This document shows positions 12,101 through 21,965 of a stretch of DNA of 64,000 nt, piece by piece. Below the pieces are notes generated by a model, which was given only the letters and a program-made list of their open reading frames with translations, did not search any database and was not told the DNA's origin. The position numbers were made by a program, and so were the translations under genes. Within the stretch, counting starts at the first letter, position 1. Each line of letters begins with the position of its first letter. The DNA is taken from positions 5,935,001 to 5,999,000 of the forward strand of contig OY776124.1 of the NCBI GenBank assembly GCA_963675135.1, in the 5' to 3' direction. The stretch is from Galeopsis tetrahit. Taxonomy: Eukaryota; Streptophyta; Magnoliopsida; Lamiales; Lamiaceae.

Positions 12101-15100
12101 AATTTTATAGGATTTGAAATCCTATACCAAAATCTGGAGAAACAAACGGGGATATGGACTTGAAATAAGAATGTGGGTGGGAGCAAGAAACAAACACCTC
12201 CTAAGATTCTCATTAGAAGCTAAAAGGGCCTTAGATGCAAGAGGAGCTAATAATGGACAAAAAAGAATGACCCCATTTTTGAAAGGGTGATTTTACATTT
12301 TTACTTACTAACCAAAATAACTAATCGAACATAAGATAAAGTTGATGAAACATGGAGAACAAAAAGCACCATTCAGAAAATAACTGAAACCTGAAATTAT
12401 TCTAAGAATGAGTTTGCTCTTACACCTTTTGAGAATGAATTTCAGGTGTATCTCCACATTTAAGACCTTTCTTTTTCAGCAGAAGTCCTTCCAATCTGGA
12501 ACAAGCTCTGATACGTGCAAGTGCCTCTTTAAGAGCCTAATGTAGAGAAAGATAATCAGACACGGAAAACTATGAATTTAATGTTTTAAGAACATCAAAC
12601 CTATAGTAATAGCGTGTATATTCACTCCAGCACAACTATATTAAACAACAAACAATAACAAAAAATGTGCCGCAGAATTGAGAGTTTCACTAAAAGTAAC
12701 TTGGAGATAATTGCAGTTTGAACAACAGATGTAACTCCTTTTGAATAAAAGGAACAAAAGGTTACAGTTTTTTTATTGTTGGAGTAAATCCACGGATGAA
12801 TCAACAGGGGAATAAAGGGGCCTGCCCCCAACACAGTAATTTGCATGAATACCCCTACACATAAGGAGTGTACAAATGCTTATTATATTCCAGACTCCAT
12901 GGCCCAACTTGCAGCACAAACTAATTCCGAGAAAAAGACATAGACTAATTTAAAACTGCTTATAATTGATTTTTTAATTTTTAGAAAAAAAATAATACAA
13001 CTGTATTAACAATCCTAACCTCATTTTTATTTTTTTGAAAACTCTATTTTAAGGGGATTATCTGTAAAGTTGTTTAGAAACGTGAGCAAATAACTCCAAC
13101 ACGTGAAAGTTTGGTCAAAAGCATTTTATTTTCCAAAGATTATACTAAAGATATCTAGAATTTAATGTTGTCAACGTTTTTCAATTAAGGGGTAAATCAC
13201 TCACAGCAGATCAAATGAAGTGGAAAGGAGACTGTAAATTGAAGATGGAGTAAAAGTATTTGAAGTTTTTAGATATTATACACCTGATACAGGAATGGGT
13301 TTAGGAAAGTAAGAAACCAATTCTTTTCAGAATCAAGCATAAAGCAACAGATATCATGGCTAAGGTCAGATAGCTATCCCGTAGTTTGAAATAACAAGGG
13401 ACTGTCTGAAGCCCTAATTAATACAATGAAGCGATGAGGATATATGTATAATAAAAAATAGGTATCAAAAATAGTCCAAATTGGGCAATGTAACAAATTC
13501 TATGCAAAAGACTACCACAAAGTTATTGAGGGCAATGCTCACCTCAATTGTTGGGGCAACACTCTCTTTAGTCTTTGTTTCATCTCCATCACCACCATGG
13601 CTATGTGAAGCTCTTAATTCAAGTTGTTTCTTCAATGTGGAAACTTCAGCATCAATTCTGTTTGTAGACATAAATCACGGGGAAATGTAAGAAACCATCA
13701 TCCTGCTAAGTGGAACTAGCACCTCATTGTTTCCTTTAAAAGAATATTTAATCTAATGCAGCTAGTTGTGTATGAAAATGGTGGCCAAGAAACTCATAAA
13801 TTTTCCCACACGATGAGATTCTATATCAACTTGGCTTGTTTTTTCACAAGTGGATCTCAAACAAGTTCCAATTTAACCAAGAAACAACTTACAGAACTAT
13901 TGAACTAACACACCTCCTCCAAGACCTATGTCTTGCACACACAAAAAAAGTGCCACGGGGGAAAATATGTAAAATCTACATAAGCACACGGTAACTTAAC
14001 CTAAAACTATCAAATATTCCATTGAGGGAAAGCACATGCAGAGAAATGAAGCAATTGAAGTTGGGCATTCTGGGTTACCTTTGAATATCAGCACTGATTT
14101 TCAACCCTGTGATGGCTCCTTCAGCAAATTGAAGCAACTCCTCTCTTTTCACCTACCAAAACAACAACATATCAGCTACTTTAGTAACGTTGCAGGCTTA
14201 CCACTTACATTTCAGACATATTGAATGCAATTTTATGGCATGGGACTTTCATCTTCACATCATTCTGCCGATGAATTTAAAGTACTCTGGATTAAAGATG
14301 ATATTCTAACTGGGGTAGATTGGCCAAGATTTCTAGCAATATTGTGTTTTAGGTCACAGAAAATGGATAAATTGGGTTTTGAATATGTACCAATACTTCA
14401 TCTTGGTAGCTGGAAAAAGCTTTTGCAAGATCCTGAATGCTGCTCACTATTGCATTATGAACTTCTTTTCCTCCTGTGAGACAGAGACTGCAGATGGACA
14501 ATTGTAGAAGAAGATAAATTACAATCAGTATGTCATCTAGAATATTCCAATTACTAAACATAAACAATGTTCTCCTAAACTAGGACCTAAAAGTCACATT
14601 AGCTAACACAGTAATAAAACTTACCCAAACAATTCAAGAAGAAGAGAGACTTCATCTTCACTTGGAGCATCGAGAATCTAAGTCAAACAAAAGAGAAGAC
14701 CAAAACCAGAATCACAGATCGTAAGATCCAATAATATACCAAATTTTCAATCAATGATGGTAATGTAGATTTAAGAGTACAGCTTTACGCCTTGACCAAC
14801 CAAACAGAAAATACCAGGTTTTTAGTCAAGTGACATATATCTCAGGTATATGGCATATAATTACAGCATAGAGTAGCATATCCAACAAAAAATAAAGTGT
14901 GCTTCAGTTTAAACTGCAATCTTTGGCCAGATGCAGTTTCTTGTACAAGTGAAAGCACGGACATCATTAATAAATCATGAACTGTGCATAACCACAATTT
15001 CAAAGAATGACATTTACTGAATTCAGATGATCAAGCATGTGCCACATACCATACATATGGATATTCCTTCCAAAGCCTGGCTGTAAAGAAAAACGTCACG

Positions 15101-16343
15101 AAAATTCAATGGCTCACCAGCCATATCTGAATCATAGTATAGTACCTGGCCATTTGAAAGAAATCGGGAAACATAATTAATTTGATACATGATACATGTT
15201 TCAGGAATGATAAAAAACAAATCAAAATCAGCAAATACATCATGAATAATGAGAAAAGAACTGTTGATTTAATTATCATTTTGACAACTAAACAGCAATA
15301 ATTTCCTTTCAAATAGAAGGTGACTACACTATATTCAATGTCATGCAGCACTATGATTCATTAGCTAACCATTGACTGCCTTCTTGGGCTCTTTGGTTCT
15401 TCAAGAAGTTGATGCTGCTCATTATTGTTTTCTTTTTCTTCGATTGTACTACCAGAAGATTTTTCAATTTCTTTAAGAACAGCTAACCATCTTCTCATCA
15501 ACTCAACTCTCTCACGTCCTCTGCAAGAAACAGAAGCCTCTTCCAACCTTTTCACAGTCTGCTTGAAGCTTTTGTAATTCCGACCACCCTGACAAGATCA
15601 ACTGTGGAATTTACAATTTGAGGAAAAAAATTGGAACACTAAAGTTCTAGCAAGACATGATCTACTAATCCAAATGGACAATCAGGTTTCCCTAACACAA
15701 TTTTTGCCTTTTTCTTATCTGCAAGTGGCGGATGTATTATAATCTATCTCATTTGATATTATTTACGATGAAAAAGAACTTGAAATTACATTTTCATAAT
15801 ATAAAAGAAAAACTCCTTTTAGATTCATATGTTTCTTTGAACTCCATACATGCCAACACCGAGATGAAAAACTATTTTCACTACAATGAAAGTCAAAGTC
15901 CCAGAGCTCTGTTGTAAGACAAAACAATATAGGCAAAACCCTCAATCAAAAAAGTCAACAACAAACCCATTCACTCTTTCCCCCAATTTGAAAGGAAAAA
16001 CTGAAATTAGGCTCACTGTCTCTAAATTGCTCCTCTGCATTATCACAAGAGAAAACCCCAATACCTCGATAATTAGAATTACAAGTATAATCAAGTTCAA
16101 ACTATTCTGTTCCAATCCAAGACAAATAAACCTCAGTCCAGAAAACATCCTAATTCAACAGGAAAAAAAAAGGATGGATAGAAATTGAATTACAATGCGA
16201 TCCTGGAGGAGTTTAGCGCCCTCGACAACAACTTGGCCGGCTTGTTGAACGACGGAATCAGCATAATTCTTGACGGTGCGAGTGAGGTTATTATTGTTCC
16301 CCACCTCCACCGCCCTGTTCACCGCCGATCGTAGCCACGACAT
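6183..16343 (-). CDS. conserved plant coiled-coil protein (18 exons)
   Basis: This is a complete plant gene whose biochemical role I cannot state. Minus-strand exons are 16194-16343, 15370-15588, 15050-15145, 14625-14677, 14391-14487, 14079-14152, 13543-13657, 12426-12536, 11035-11111, 9896-9962, 9116-9181, 8309-8416, 8082-8212, 7646-7712, 7458-7525, 7279-7372, 6628-6698 and 6183-6537. Every intron is GT-AG and every phase fits, giving 2019 nt and 672 residues. The N-terminus MSWLRSAVNRAVEVG and segments such as LYYDSD and SQALEGI are typical of a single-copy plant family, sometimes labelled 'structural maintenance of chromosomes protein' (name recalled, not checked). The middle and C-terminal parts (exons 7-16) are rich in E, K, L and Q heptads, suggesting long coiled coils. 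The tail is very acidic with WEFDELEKEL near the end. There is no signal peptide, membrane segment or ATPase Walker motif, so true SMC function is unlikely. Its introns host several transposons. A Mutator-like element begins 210 bp upstream of the ATG. Confidence 0.92.
6744..7160. mobile_element. 417-bp DNA element with 10-bp target duplication
   Basis: The element lies in the intron between exons 16 and 17 of the coiled-coil gene. Its ends are inverted: AGGGGTGTAAGTGAG on the left and the complement of AGGGGTGTAAATGAGC on the right. It is flanked by a perfect 10-bp direct repeat, AGCTACATTT, at 6734-6743 and 7161-7170. A 9-10 bp duplication points to the Mutator superfamily. The interior is full of TCGAGC/GCTCGA words and has no coding capacity. 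Confidence 0.85.
11085..11423. repeat. local duplication that copied the 5' part of exon 9
   Basis: The segment 11085-11202, which includes the start of exon 9 (11035-11111) of the coiled-coil gene and its upstream intron, is repeated at 11261-11378. A further piece, CTGTAGCAGATCCCTATAGA, appears at 11203 and again at 11397. In the second copy the acceptor dinucleotide AG is changed to TG (minus strand, near 11289), so it should not compete as a splice site. Only the 11111 boundary keeps a good acceptor. Confidence 0.85.
11484..12201. mobile_element. Tourist-like MITE in intron 8 of the coiled-coil gene
   Basis: The ends are GGGGGTGTTCGGTT on the left and the complement of GGAGGTGTTTGTTT on the right, flanked by a TAA direct repeat at 11481-11483 and 12202-12204. 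A 3-bp TAA duplication is typical of PIF/Harbinger (Tourist) elements. Subterminal inverted copies of GGATTTCAAATCC near 11511 and 12109 support the call. About 290 bp of its interior is a second, nested MITE. Confidence 0.75.
11726..12015. mobile_element. Stowaway MITE nested in the Tourist-like MITE
   Basis: The termini CTCCCTCCGTCCC (left, after TA at 11724-11725) and GGGACGGAGGGAG (right) are perfect Stowaway-type inverted repeats. The inner parts also pair (AAAGCTTCC near 11743 with GAAGCTTTC near 11991). The expected TA on the right reads TC, so the target duplication has mutated. It interrupts the outer MITE and is therefore the younger insertion. Confidence 0.85.
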
Positions 16344-16552
16344 TTTATATAGCTCCCAATTTCAAGACTTTTTCCTATGATTTGCGTCTAGTTTTGATTA
16401 CTTGTTGTAATTTACAAGCAGAGTTACATGCAGATTGCACGAATTTAAGCGACGAGAGAAATATTACTGAATCTATAATAAGACAGCGTTTGGCAAAAGG
16501 ATAAGCGACCTTGATTTCGGTGCTTAACTTCTTTTTTTTATATATATAAATA
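16344..16552 (-). promoter_or_regulatory. short promoter region of the coiled-coil gene
   Basis: Only 209 bp lie between the ATG at 16343 and the edge of the Mutator-like element at 16553. The TATATATAAATA stretch at 16541-16552, whose last nine bases are the target duplication, is the only TATA-like sequence. It would sit about 200 nt upstream of the start codon. If it is the TATA box, the transposon inserted directly next to it. This is an inference from spacing. Confidence 0.35.
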
Positions 16553-16709
16553 GGGCGCGGCTAAAGGCACCCGGGTTTCCTATGAGTACACCCAGTGGAT
16601 GAGAACACACACAAATTGGATGAGGACACCCACCTGGAAAACCCAAAATTACCCCTCTCTCCATTAAAACCCTAAACTCATTCTTTCTCTTCTCATTCAA
16701 CAGGACACC

Positions 16710-17126
16710 CACCTCCATTTTCGCCACCTCCGGCGCGGCCCACGCCGCCCACCTCCCACCTCCATTTTTGCCACCCCGTCGCGCCACCCTCCCCGTCGCG
16801 CCGCCCTCCCCGTCTCCACCGCCCCTCGTTCGCGGCCGCGCCCACCGCTGGAAGAAGGCGAAGCCATGGCCGCCGCCGATCTGCTTCGTTTGCAAGGTGT
16901 GGGCCAGCGTCGCGACCCCCTTGAAGAAGACGAAGTCGCCACCGTCCGACGCCGCGCCTCCCACCGCTGGAAGAAGGCGAAGCCATGGCCGCCGCGAAGA
17001 AGACGACGTTGAGTTTTCCATAGAGGCGACGGCTGAGGCGGGTTTCCACGGCGGCGCTCCCTTCTCCCCACAGACGCGGCCGCCGCCCACCACCTCCTCC
17101 CCCTCGCCGCCGGCGCCGCTACACAG
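16710..17126 (+). other. GC-rich captured exon-like segment inside the Mutator-like element
   Basis: This segment is far more GC-rich than anything around it and ends at a strong donor site, ACACAG followed by GTAAGT at 17127, on the plus strand. That is the look of a captured 5' exon. Open frames exist on both strands because stop codons are rare in such GC-rich DNA, so none can be trusted. The best-placed start is GCCATGGCC at 16866, opening a 48-codon frame (MAAADLLRLQG...). A 36-bp piece (CCCACCGCTGGAAGAAGGCG...) occurs at about 16840 and 16961, so the segment contains a 121-bp internal duplication. I cannot name a donor gene. Confidence 0.45.
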
Positions 17127-17219
17127 GTAAGTTTATTCTGAAATTAGAAAAATTAGGGTTTCTTGAAAAAATTAGGGTTTTCTGGGAAAAAAATTAGGAT
17201 TTTTTTTTTAAGTTTGAGA

Positions 17220-17575
17220 ATTATTTTCGAACATAGTGCATTTGTTTTGGAAAAAATTTCGAACAACTTGAGTTTGTTTTGGAAAAAATTTCGAACAAGA
17301 TGTTCGATTTTTTTTTTTCGGACAAATTTAAGTTGTTTTGAATTTTTTTTCGAACATATTGTGTTTGTTTTGAAAACAATTTCGAACAACTTGAGCTTGT
17401 TTTGGAAAAAATTTCGAACAAGATGTTCGATCTTTTTTTTCGAACAAATTTGAGTTGTTTTGTAAATTTTTTCGAACATATTGAGTTTGTTTTGAAAAAA
17501 ATTTCGAACATGTTGAGTTTGTTTTGTAAAAAATTTCGAACACGTTTGTTTTGGAAATTTTTTCGAAAAGTTGGT
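17220..17575. repeat. TTCGAA-rich AT repeat array in the Mutator-like element
   Basis: The words TTTCGAACAA and TTTGTTTTG recur about every 40 bp, and a larger block (GGAAAAAATTTCGAACAAGA) recurs at about 17280 and 17403, a period near 123 bp. Frames on both strands give low-complexity F/K/N peptides, which I treat as repeat artefacts. The same kind of array occurs at 49640-49870 in the related element. Confidence 0.8.
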
Positions 17576-17797
17576 GTTTTGGATTAATTTTTGTTGCAAT
17601 TTTGGAGTTTTTTTGTTGAATGATGGTGGAGGTGGTGGTGGTGAAATAGAATGGGTGGGTGTACTCATCTTAGTTTTTTTCATAAATTTTACCCTAGGGG
17701 TATATAGGACATTTCACATGTTCTGGAAAATTAAAAAAATGTTTGGTGGGTGTACTCATAGGAAACCCGGGTGCCTTTAGCCGCGCCCATATAAATA

Positions 17798-18552
17798 TTG
17801 GTTTTTTAATTAATGGGCTGTATGACATAGAGGTATTAAATGGATCCTGATCGATTGGACCGGCCTGTCTTGATTGAGGCGTGGATTATTTGACCCACCA
17901 ACAATATTAGATTCACCCTCCCAATGATATTAATAAATACACCCTATCTTTAAAATTCTAATTTCGTTGTTGGTGCCACACCCCACCTTTCCCACTCCCA
18001 TCTTCCTTTCTACTTTTTTTTTTTAATAGTAAACCCTCCTAGCCGGGTTTGACTATTTACACCTCCATTTCGGAGAGATGCGCTCCTCCAATTGATGCAC
18101 ACCCCCTAAATTTGTCTAGAATAGATGCACCGCTCTTTAAATTGCCCTAAATACCATTTTATCTTTAAAAGGTATTTACTAAACACACTCTACCCCAAAA
18201 CCCTAATTTCTCTTTCTTCCTCCCTTACTCCTCATTTTCTTCTTCCCCATCCCAAAACCCCGCCGCCCACTCTCCCTCCCTTTCTCCCGTTAATTTTTTT
18301 CTGCCCACGCCTCCACTCCCCAACCCACCACCCACTGCCCACCATCCAAGCCCTCTTCCCCCTCCCAAAAAAATAATCCTTTTATGCCCACACATCCACT
18401 CCCCTTCCTACCACACACTGCCCACCATCCCAGCCCTCTCTTCCTCCTCCTCCCCCCCCCCCCAAAAAAAATTATGATGCCGCAGCGTCTTCCATCCCCT
18501 CCTCTCTTTTCTTCAGTTTTTTTTTATGCACGACTCCCTCTCTTTCTTACAA
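17798..18552. other. repeat-derived spacer, C-rich, no gene
   Basis: This stretch lies between the Mutator-like element and retrotransposon A. The segment near 18038-18120 (GTTTGACTATTTACACCTCC, then CGGAGAGATGCG) resembles the reverse complement of 49080-49225, so both belong to one diverged repeat family. Two C-rich blocks around 18303-18375 and 18388-18460 share the words TCCACTCCCC and CTGCCCACCATCC and look like a decayed tandem duplication. I see no credible coding region. Confidence 0.5.
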
Positions 18553-18856
18553 GCGCATAATTCGGGTGGAATTTACACATTTTTTATGCACATGTAAAGC
18601 TCATTTTGATATTTATTTCATTGATTTATGAGTTGAATATGATGGTTTTGGTCAAAATAAGAGAAAGGTGGTGTTTTATCGATTTTGAAGGAAAAACAAT
18701 GGAATTTTGGAGCAAAAAATCTACCACACTTCACTGGACCAAAGATAAAAGCACACCATTGGATCCATCTCAAAAAATGGAGTGGAATAGAAAAAAGAAT
18801 CAAGTCGATTGGTGGTCGGAAGTAAAAGTTATGCACGAAACAAGTTCAAAGTGCAA

Positions 18857-19243
18857 CTCGGCCGAGTGCTCAAAATCGGCCGAGCAAAATGGAGGACTAG
18901 AAACTGAGGTGGCCAGCAACTCAGCCGAGCAAGCTAACTCAGCCGAGCTAGAGAGTAAGGCATGGAACACACCTCGGTCGAGTGCTCAAAATTGGCCGAG
19001 CTAGAGCGAAGGACTAAGACTGCAACACCCAGCAACTCGGCCGAGTGAGCCAGCTCGGCCGAGCAAGAGGAGAAATTCAACACGGCCGGATGCTCAGAAT
19101 CGGTCGAGCTCGAGCCTTGACCTGCAACATTGAAGAGCCGCAACTCGGCCGAGTGAGCCAACTCAGCCGAGCTAGAAAGAAAGCTTCTGAATTCAACTTT
19201 ATTCACTCATCCCAACTCGGCCGAGTGGTCCAACTCGGCCGAG
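18857..19243. repeat. palindrome array (CTCGGCCGAG) in the U3 of A
   Basis: About fourteen copies of the 10-bp palindrome CTCGGCCGAG, or one-to-two base variants of it, are scattered here just upstream of the TATA box. Many variants are CpG to CpA or TpG changes (for example CTCAGCCGAG and CTCGGTCGAG), as expected from decay of methylated cytosines. The 3' LTR has a shorter version at 42957-43270. Confidence 0.85.
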
Positions 19244-19330
19244 TTACCCCTGTTCTTGGCGGTTTTTGTGCATTTTCACCATTTTCAAAGACCTAAGTGC
19301 AATTCTGAATCCCAAGCCCTACCCCAACAC

Positions 19331-19340
19331 TATAAATACC
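19331..19340 (+). promoter_or_regulatory. TATA box of the 5' LTR of A
   Basis: TATAAATACC follows the palindrome array and corresponds to TATATAAG at 31350 in element B and TATAAATACC at 43361 in the 3' LTR. Element C is inserted 24 bp downstream, close to the expected transcription start. Confidence 0.75.
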
Positions 19341-19354
19341 TCCATTCTTGATTT

Positions 19355-20635
19355 TGTTGGAAATTTTGAGCACCCAACAATGGCCTTACAAAATTGACAT
19401 AAATAAATAACAAAATTGTAAATACAATTAAATTAATATTTACATAAAGTCTTCGATTTTCGTCTTTTAGCAGCTTTCCTCCTTTAGCATCTTTCCAAAA
19501 CGAGCAGGTTCTTGAAATCAGCAACAACGACCCCATCTCACGAACAATAAGAGCAAAGTTAAAGTCGAGTCAAGGAAACCCTTTTCCCGCAAAACGAATA
19601 CGTCCCGGCTAATGCTCACGTTTTAACGTAACGTTTTAAAAGGTAAAACGACTTTCGCCTCTATACGAGCAGCACCACAACGTATAGAGTTCCAACGAAC
19701 TGAATCGACACGAAAACTGGACTACACTCTATATGCTTGATGCAAAGTGTGTGATGCTATGATTTTTCTAGAAAATCTCAAGTGTTGTGTGTAAGAGTGT
19801 TTTTGCAACATAAAACATGCACCCTATTTATAGGCATGTTCCAACATGTGAGGGGTCTCCACATTCATTACGGCATTCATGTAATTTGTAACGTCTTGCG
19901 GTTACAAGATTTAAATGGTTTTGTAACTCCTTTGCGGTTACAAATTCATTACTGAAACGTCTATGAACCCGGACATCCGAACGTCCAAGTTCATCACAAT
20001 TTGTAACGTCAATGTACCTAGACATCCTCAATGTCCAAATTCGTCATAATTCAAATTCAACTTTTAAATTTATTTGGGTTAACCCAATTTCAAATTGGGT
20101 TTCAACTTTCTGAAAACTTGATTTGTATGAGCCAAGCCCAAATATTCAAGTTCCAAAATTATAGATGGGTCTGAAATCCCAAATTTAAAACCCACGAGTC
20201 ACGAGCCCAAGACTAGGCCCAAGCTCAACCGGACGAGCACACACGTGCATCCGTATAGACTATTGGATTGCTCCTTAGTCACTATTATTTGAACCATTGT
20301 AACACCCTCCTATTTATAAGGAGTAATTAGCCCCATTAAACTTTCAAAGTTTCAACGTGGGACAATTAACATGATATAACACTTTATCCCATAAAGTGTA
20401 TTTTTTGACGTTTCAACTTCGTGAATTAATTTCTCAGTCACCGAAATTCGGTTTTGAGATTTTAAATACACTACGAACATCTACTCCGAGAGTAGAACGG
20501 CTTTATGCCATTTAATTTCCTTGAAATTACATTTATAGCCCTCAATAAATTGGTCAAAGACGAGTGTTCTCCACTCTCATTTTAAAATCAATTAATTAAT
20601 TAAAATTAATCAATTTCTAACCAATTTCTCCATCA
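19355..20635 (-). repeat. 3' LTR of element C
   Basis: This 1281-bp LTR equals its partner (21966-23246) in length and differs at roughly 15 sites by eye, about 1.2%. Its terminus reads CATCA instead of CAACA. Short frames within it (such as 19828-20031) recur in the partner LTR and are not genes. Confidence 0.92.
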
Positions 20636-21639
20636 ATCCCCCACATGAGTGGAAATTACACCTATAATTATGCAGACTCGCAATCCAGTTCTCGAGAGAC
20701 ACTATTGCATCCGGATAGGTAGCTTGTGGCTTTGAACCTTCTTTAGTCAAACACTATCGAGTACACCGGTGGCTTAGTGGACACAATGCCTTGAACTATT
20801 CCTCCTTGGTGTGTACCGAGACAATAGTGTAGACACAATAAAGCCTCAATGCCTTTTCGTTCTCACATTTTTGTCCGTTTCGGCCATGGACATCCTTTAA
20901 TTTAATAAGTGTTAGTCGAAGCGGCCCTCACTTCTCACTTATATAGATGATCTCCTTTAGAGTATCCCGTCATACTCAACCTCCTCGAGGCGTTAGAAAT
21001 CATTAAAAGTCAAAGACTTAACCTTTACCACAATCTTACGGGTTTCGACACTTGGTGTTGTGCTCTTCAAGGAATAGTCGGGAATACCAAGTGTTTCCAA
21101 CAAACATTCACAGCTTAGTTTTCCCATTGAACCAAGATCTTGGGATCTCCAGTCAACATGGTTGGGTTACCACTGTTTACATTTTTATTTGTGGATTTTT
21201 GGACTCATTCCTTCTAGCACGTTTGTTTGATCTCGGTTTCAAGCCTTTTGTAGCAGATCTGCTTGAGACCAAACATTTTAAATACCCCCACATTTTGAGG
21301 TATTTAAAAAACCCACCTCTATTTGCACAACCTTCAAATCACATACGTCTATGTGACTTAAGTGTAGAGGTCTAATGTTCCTTTCAAAATTAAATGACAA
21401 TTTTTGTCAATTTTTAAACTTCCACACATATCATAAACCCTTTCGGTTTATTGATATTTGGAATATTAATAAATTATAATTTATTAATCATTTTATAGCT
21501 TTAGATTTACAAAAATCTCAAACGCTATAAAGAGGAACATTTAATTACATAAATAATCGTAAATGTAATTTTATTCATATGTTATTATTATTATAGCATT
21601 TGACCATTCTCCGATTGTATTTTTCAATCCGGAGTTTCA
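20636..21639 (-). other. non-coding interior of element C
   Basis: This is the 3' part of the interior of C on the minus strand. It has no frame with retroelement similarity that I can recognise. The polypurine tract lies at its left edge next to the 3' LTR. A 107-codon plus-strand frame at 21052-21375 is antisense and shows no known motif. Confidence 0.5.
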
Positions 21640-21936
21640 CAAACAAGTCATATAGACTCATACCACGAACTTCTTAGTTCTGGTATCCTCGGTTTTGTAC
21701 TTTCGTTCCAAAGACTCCCACAGTTCTTTGGCAGTACGAATCGACTGGTACACGTTATACAACGCGTCAACTAGTCCTCCAAGGACATAGTTACGACTCA
21801 TAAAGTCACAGCGACCTATTGGTCGTATACAACATGTTTAGCATTATCCGTATCGTTTTCATCGACCACGGGTGGATCCTCCCAGAGGAACCTTGCTAAT
21901 TATAACGTTGTTATCGTTATCTCCGTCGTTAGCCAT
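21640..21936 (-). pseudogene. gag remnant of copia element C
   Basis: On the minus strand a start MANDGDNDNN opens at 21936. After lesions the peptide reads AKELWESLERKYKTEDTRTK, the typical middle of copia gag (the UBN2-type domain). It is broken by stops and frame changes and ends near 21640. The full protein in this family is several hundred residues, so this is a fragment. Confidence 0.8.
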
Positions 21937-21965
21937 TGCTACGAGTACTATATTCGTTTTGCGAT

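Larger units (their letters stand above)
16553..17788. mobile_element. Mutator-like element with 42-bp perfect TIRs
   Basis: The left end (16553-16594, beginning GGGCGCGGCTAAAGGCACCC) is an exact reverse complement of the right end (17747-17788). A perfect 9-bp direct repeat, ATATAAATA, flanks the element at 16544-16552 and 17789-17797. That length is diagnostic of Mutator-like elements. No transposase is present, so it is non-autonomous. The left half carries a GC-rich, gene-like segment, and the right half a repeating TTCGAA-rich AT array. Structure and carried sequence resemble a Pack-MULE. A decayed inverted relative lies at 49440-50170. Confidence 0.93.

Noticed and set aside
16524..17093. 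189-codon minus-strand ORF, with other frames over the same DNA
   Set aside because: Long frames exist on both strands because the segment is very GC-rich; the frame also crosses the transposon TIR and has no protein-like motif.
17153..17683. 176-codon minus-strand ORF rich in F, K and N
   Set aside because: It is a translation of the tandem TTCGAA repeat array; several frames show the same low-complexity pattern.
18857..19243. CRISPR-like spaced palindromes
   Set aside because: Spacing is irregular, units are degenerate and the context is a plant LTR, so this is a U3 repeat array.
19828..20031. 67-codon ORF with an almost identical copy at 22439-22642
   Set aside because: Both lie at the same position in the two LTRs of element C, so the repeat, not selection, explains the similarity.
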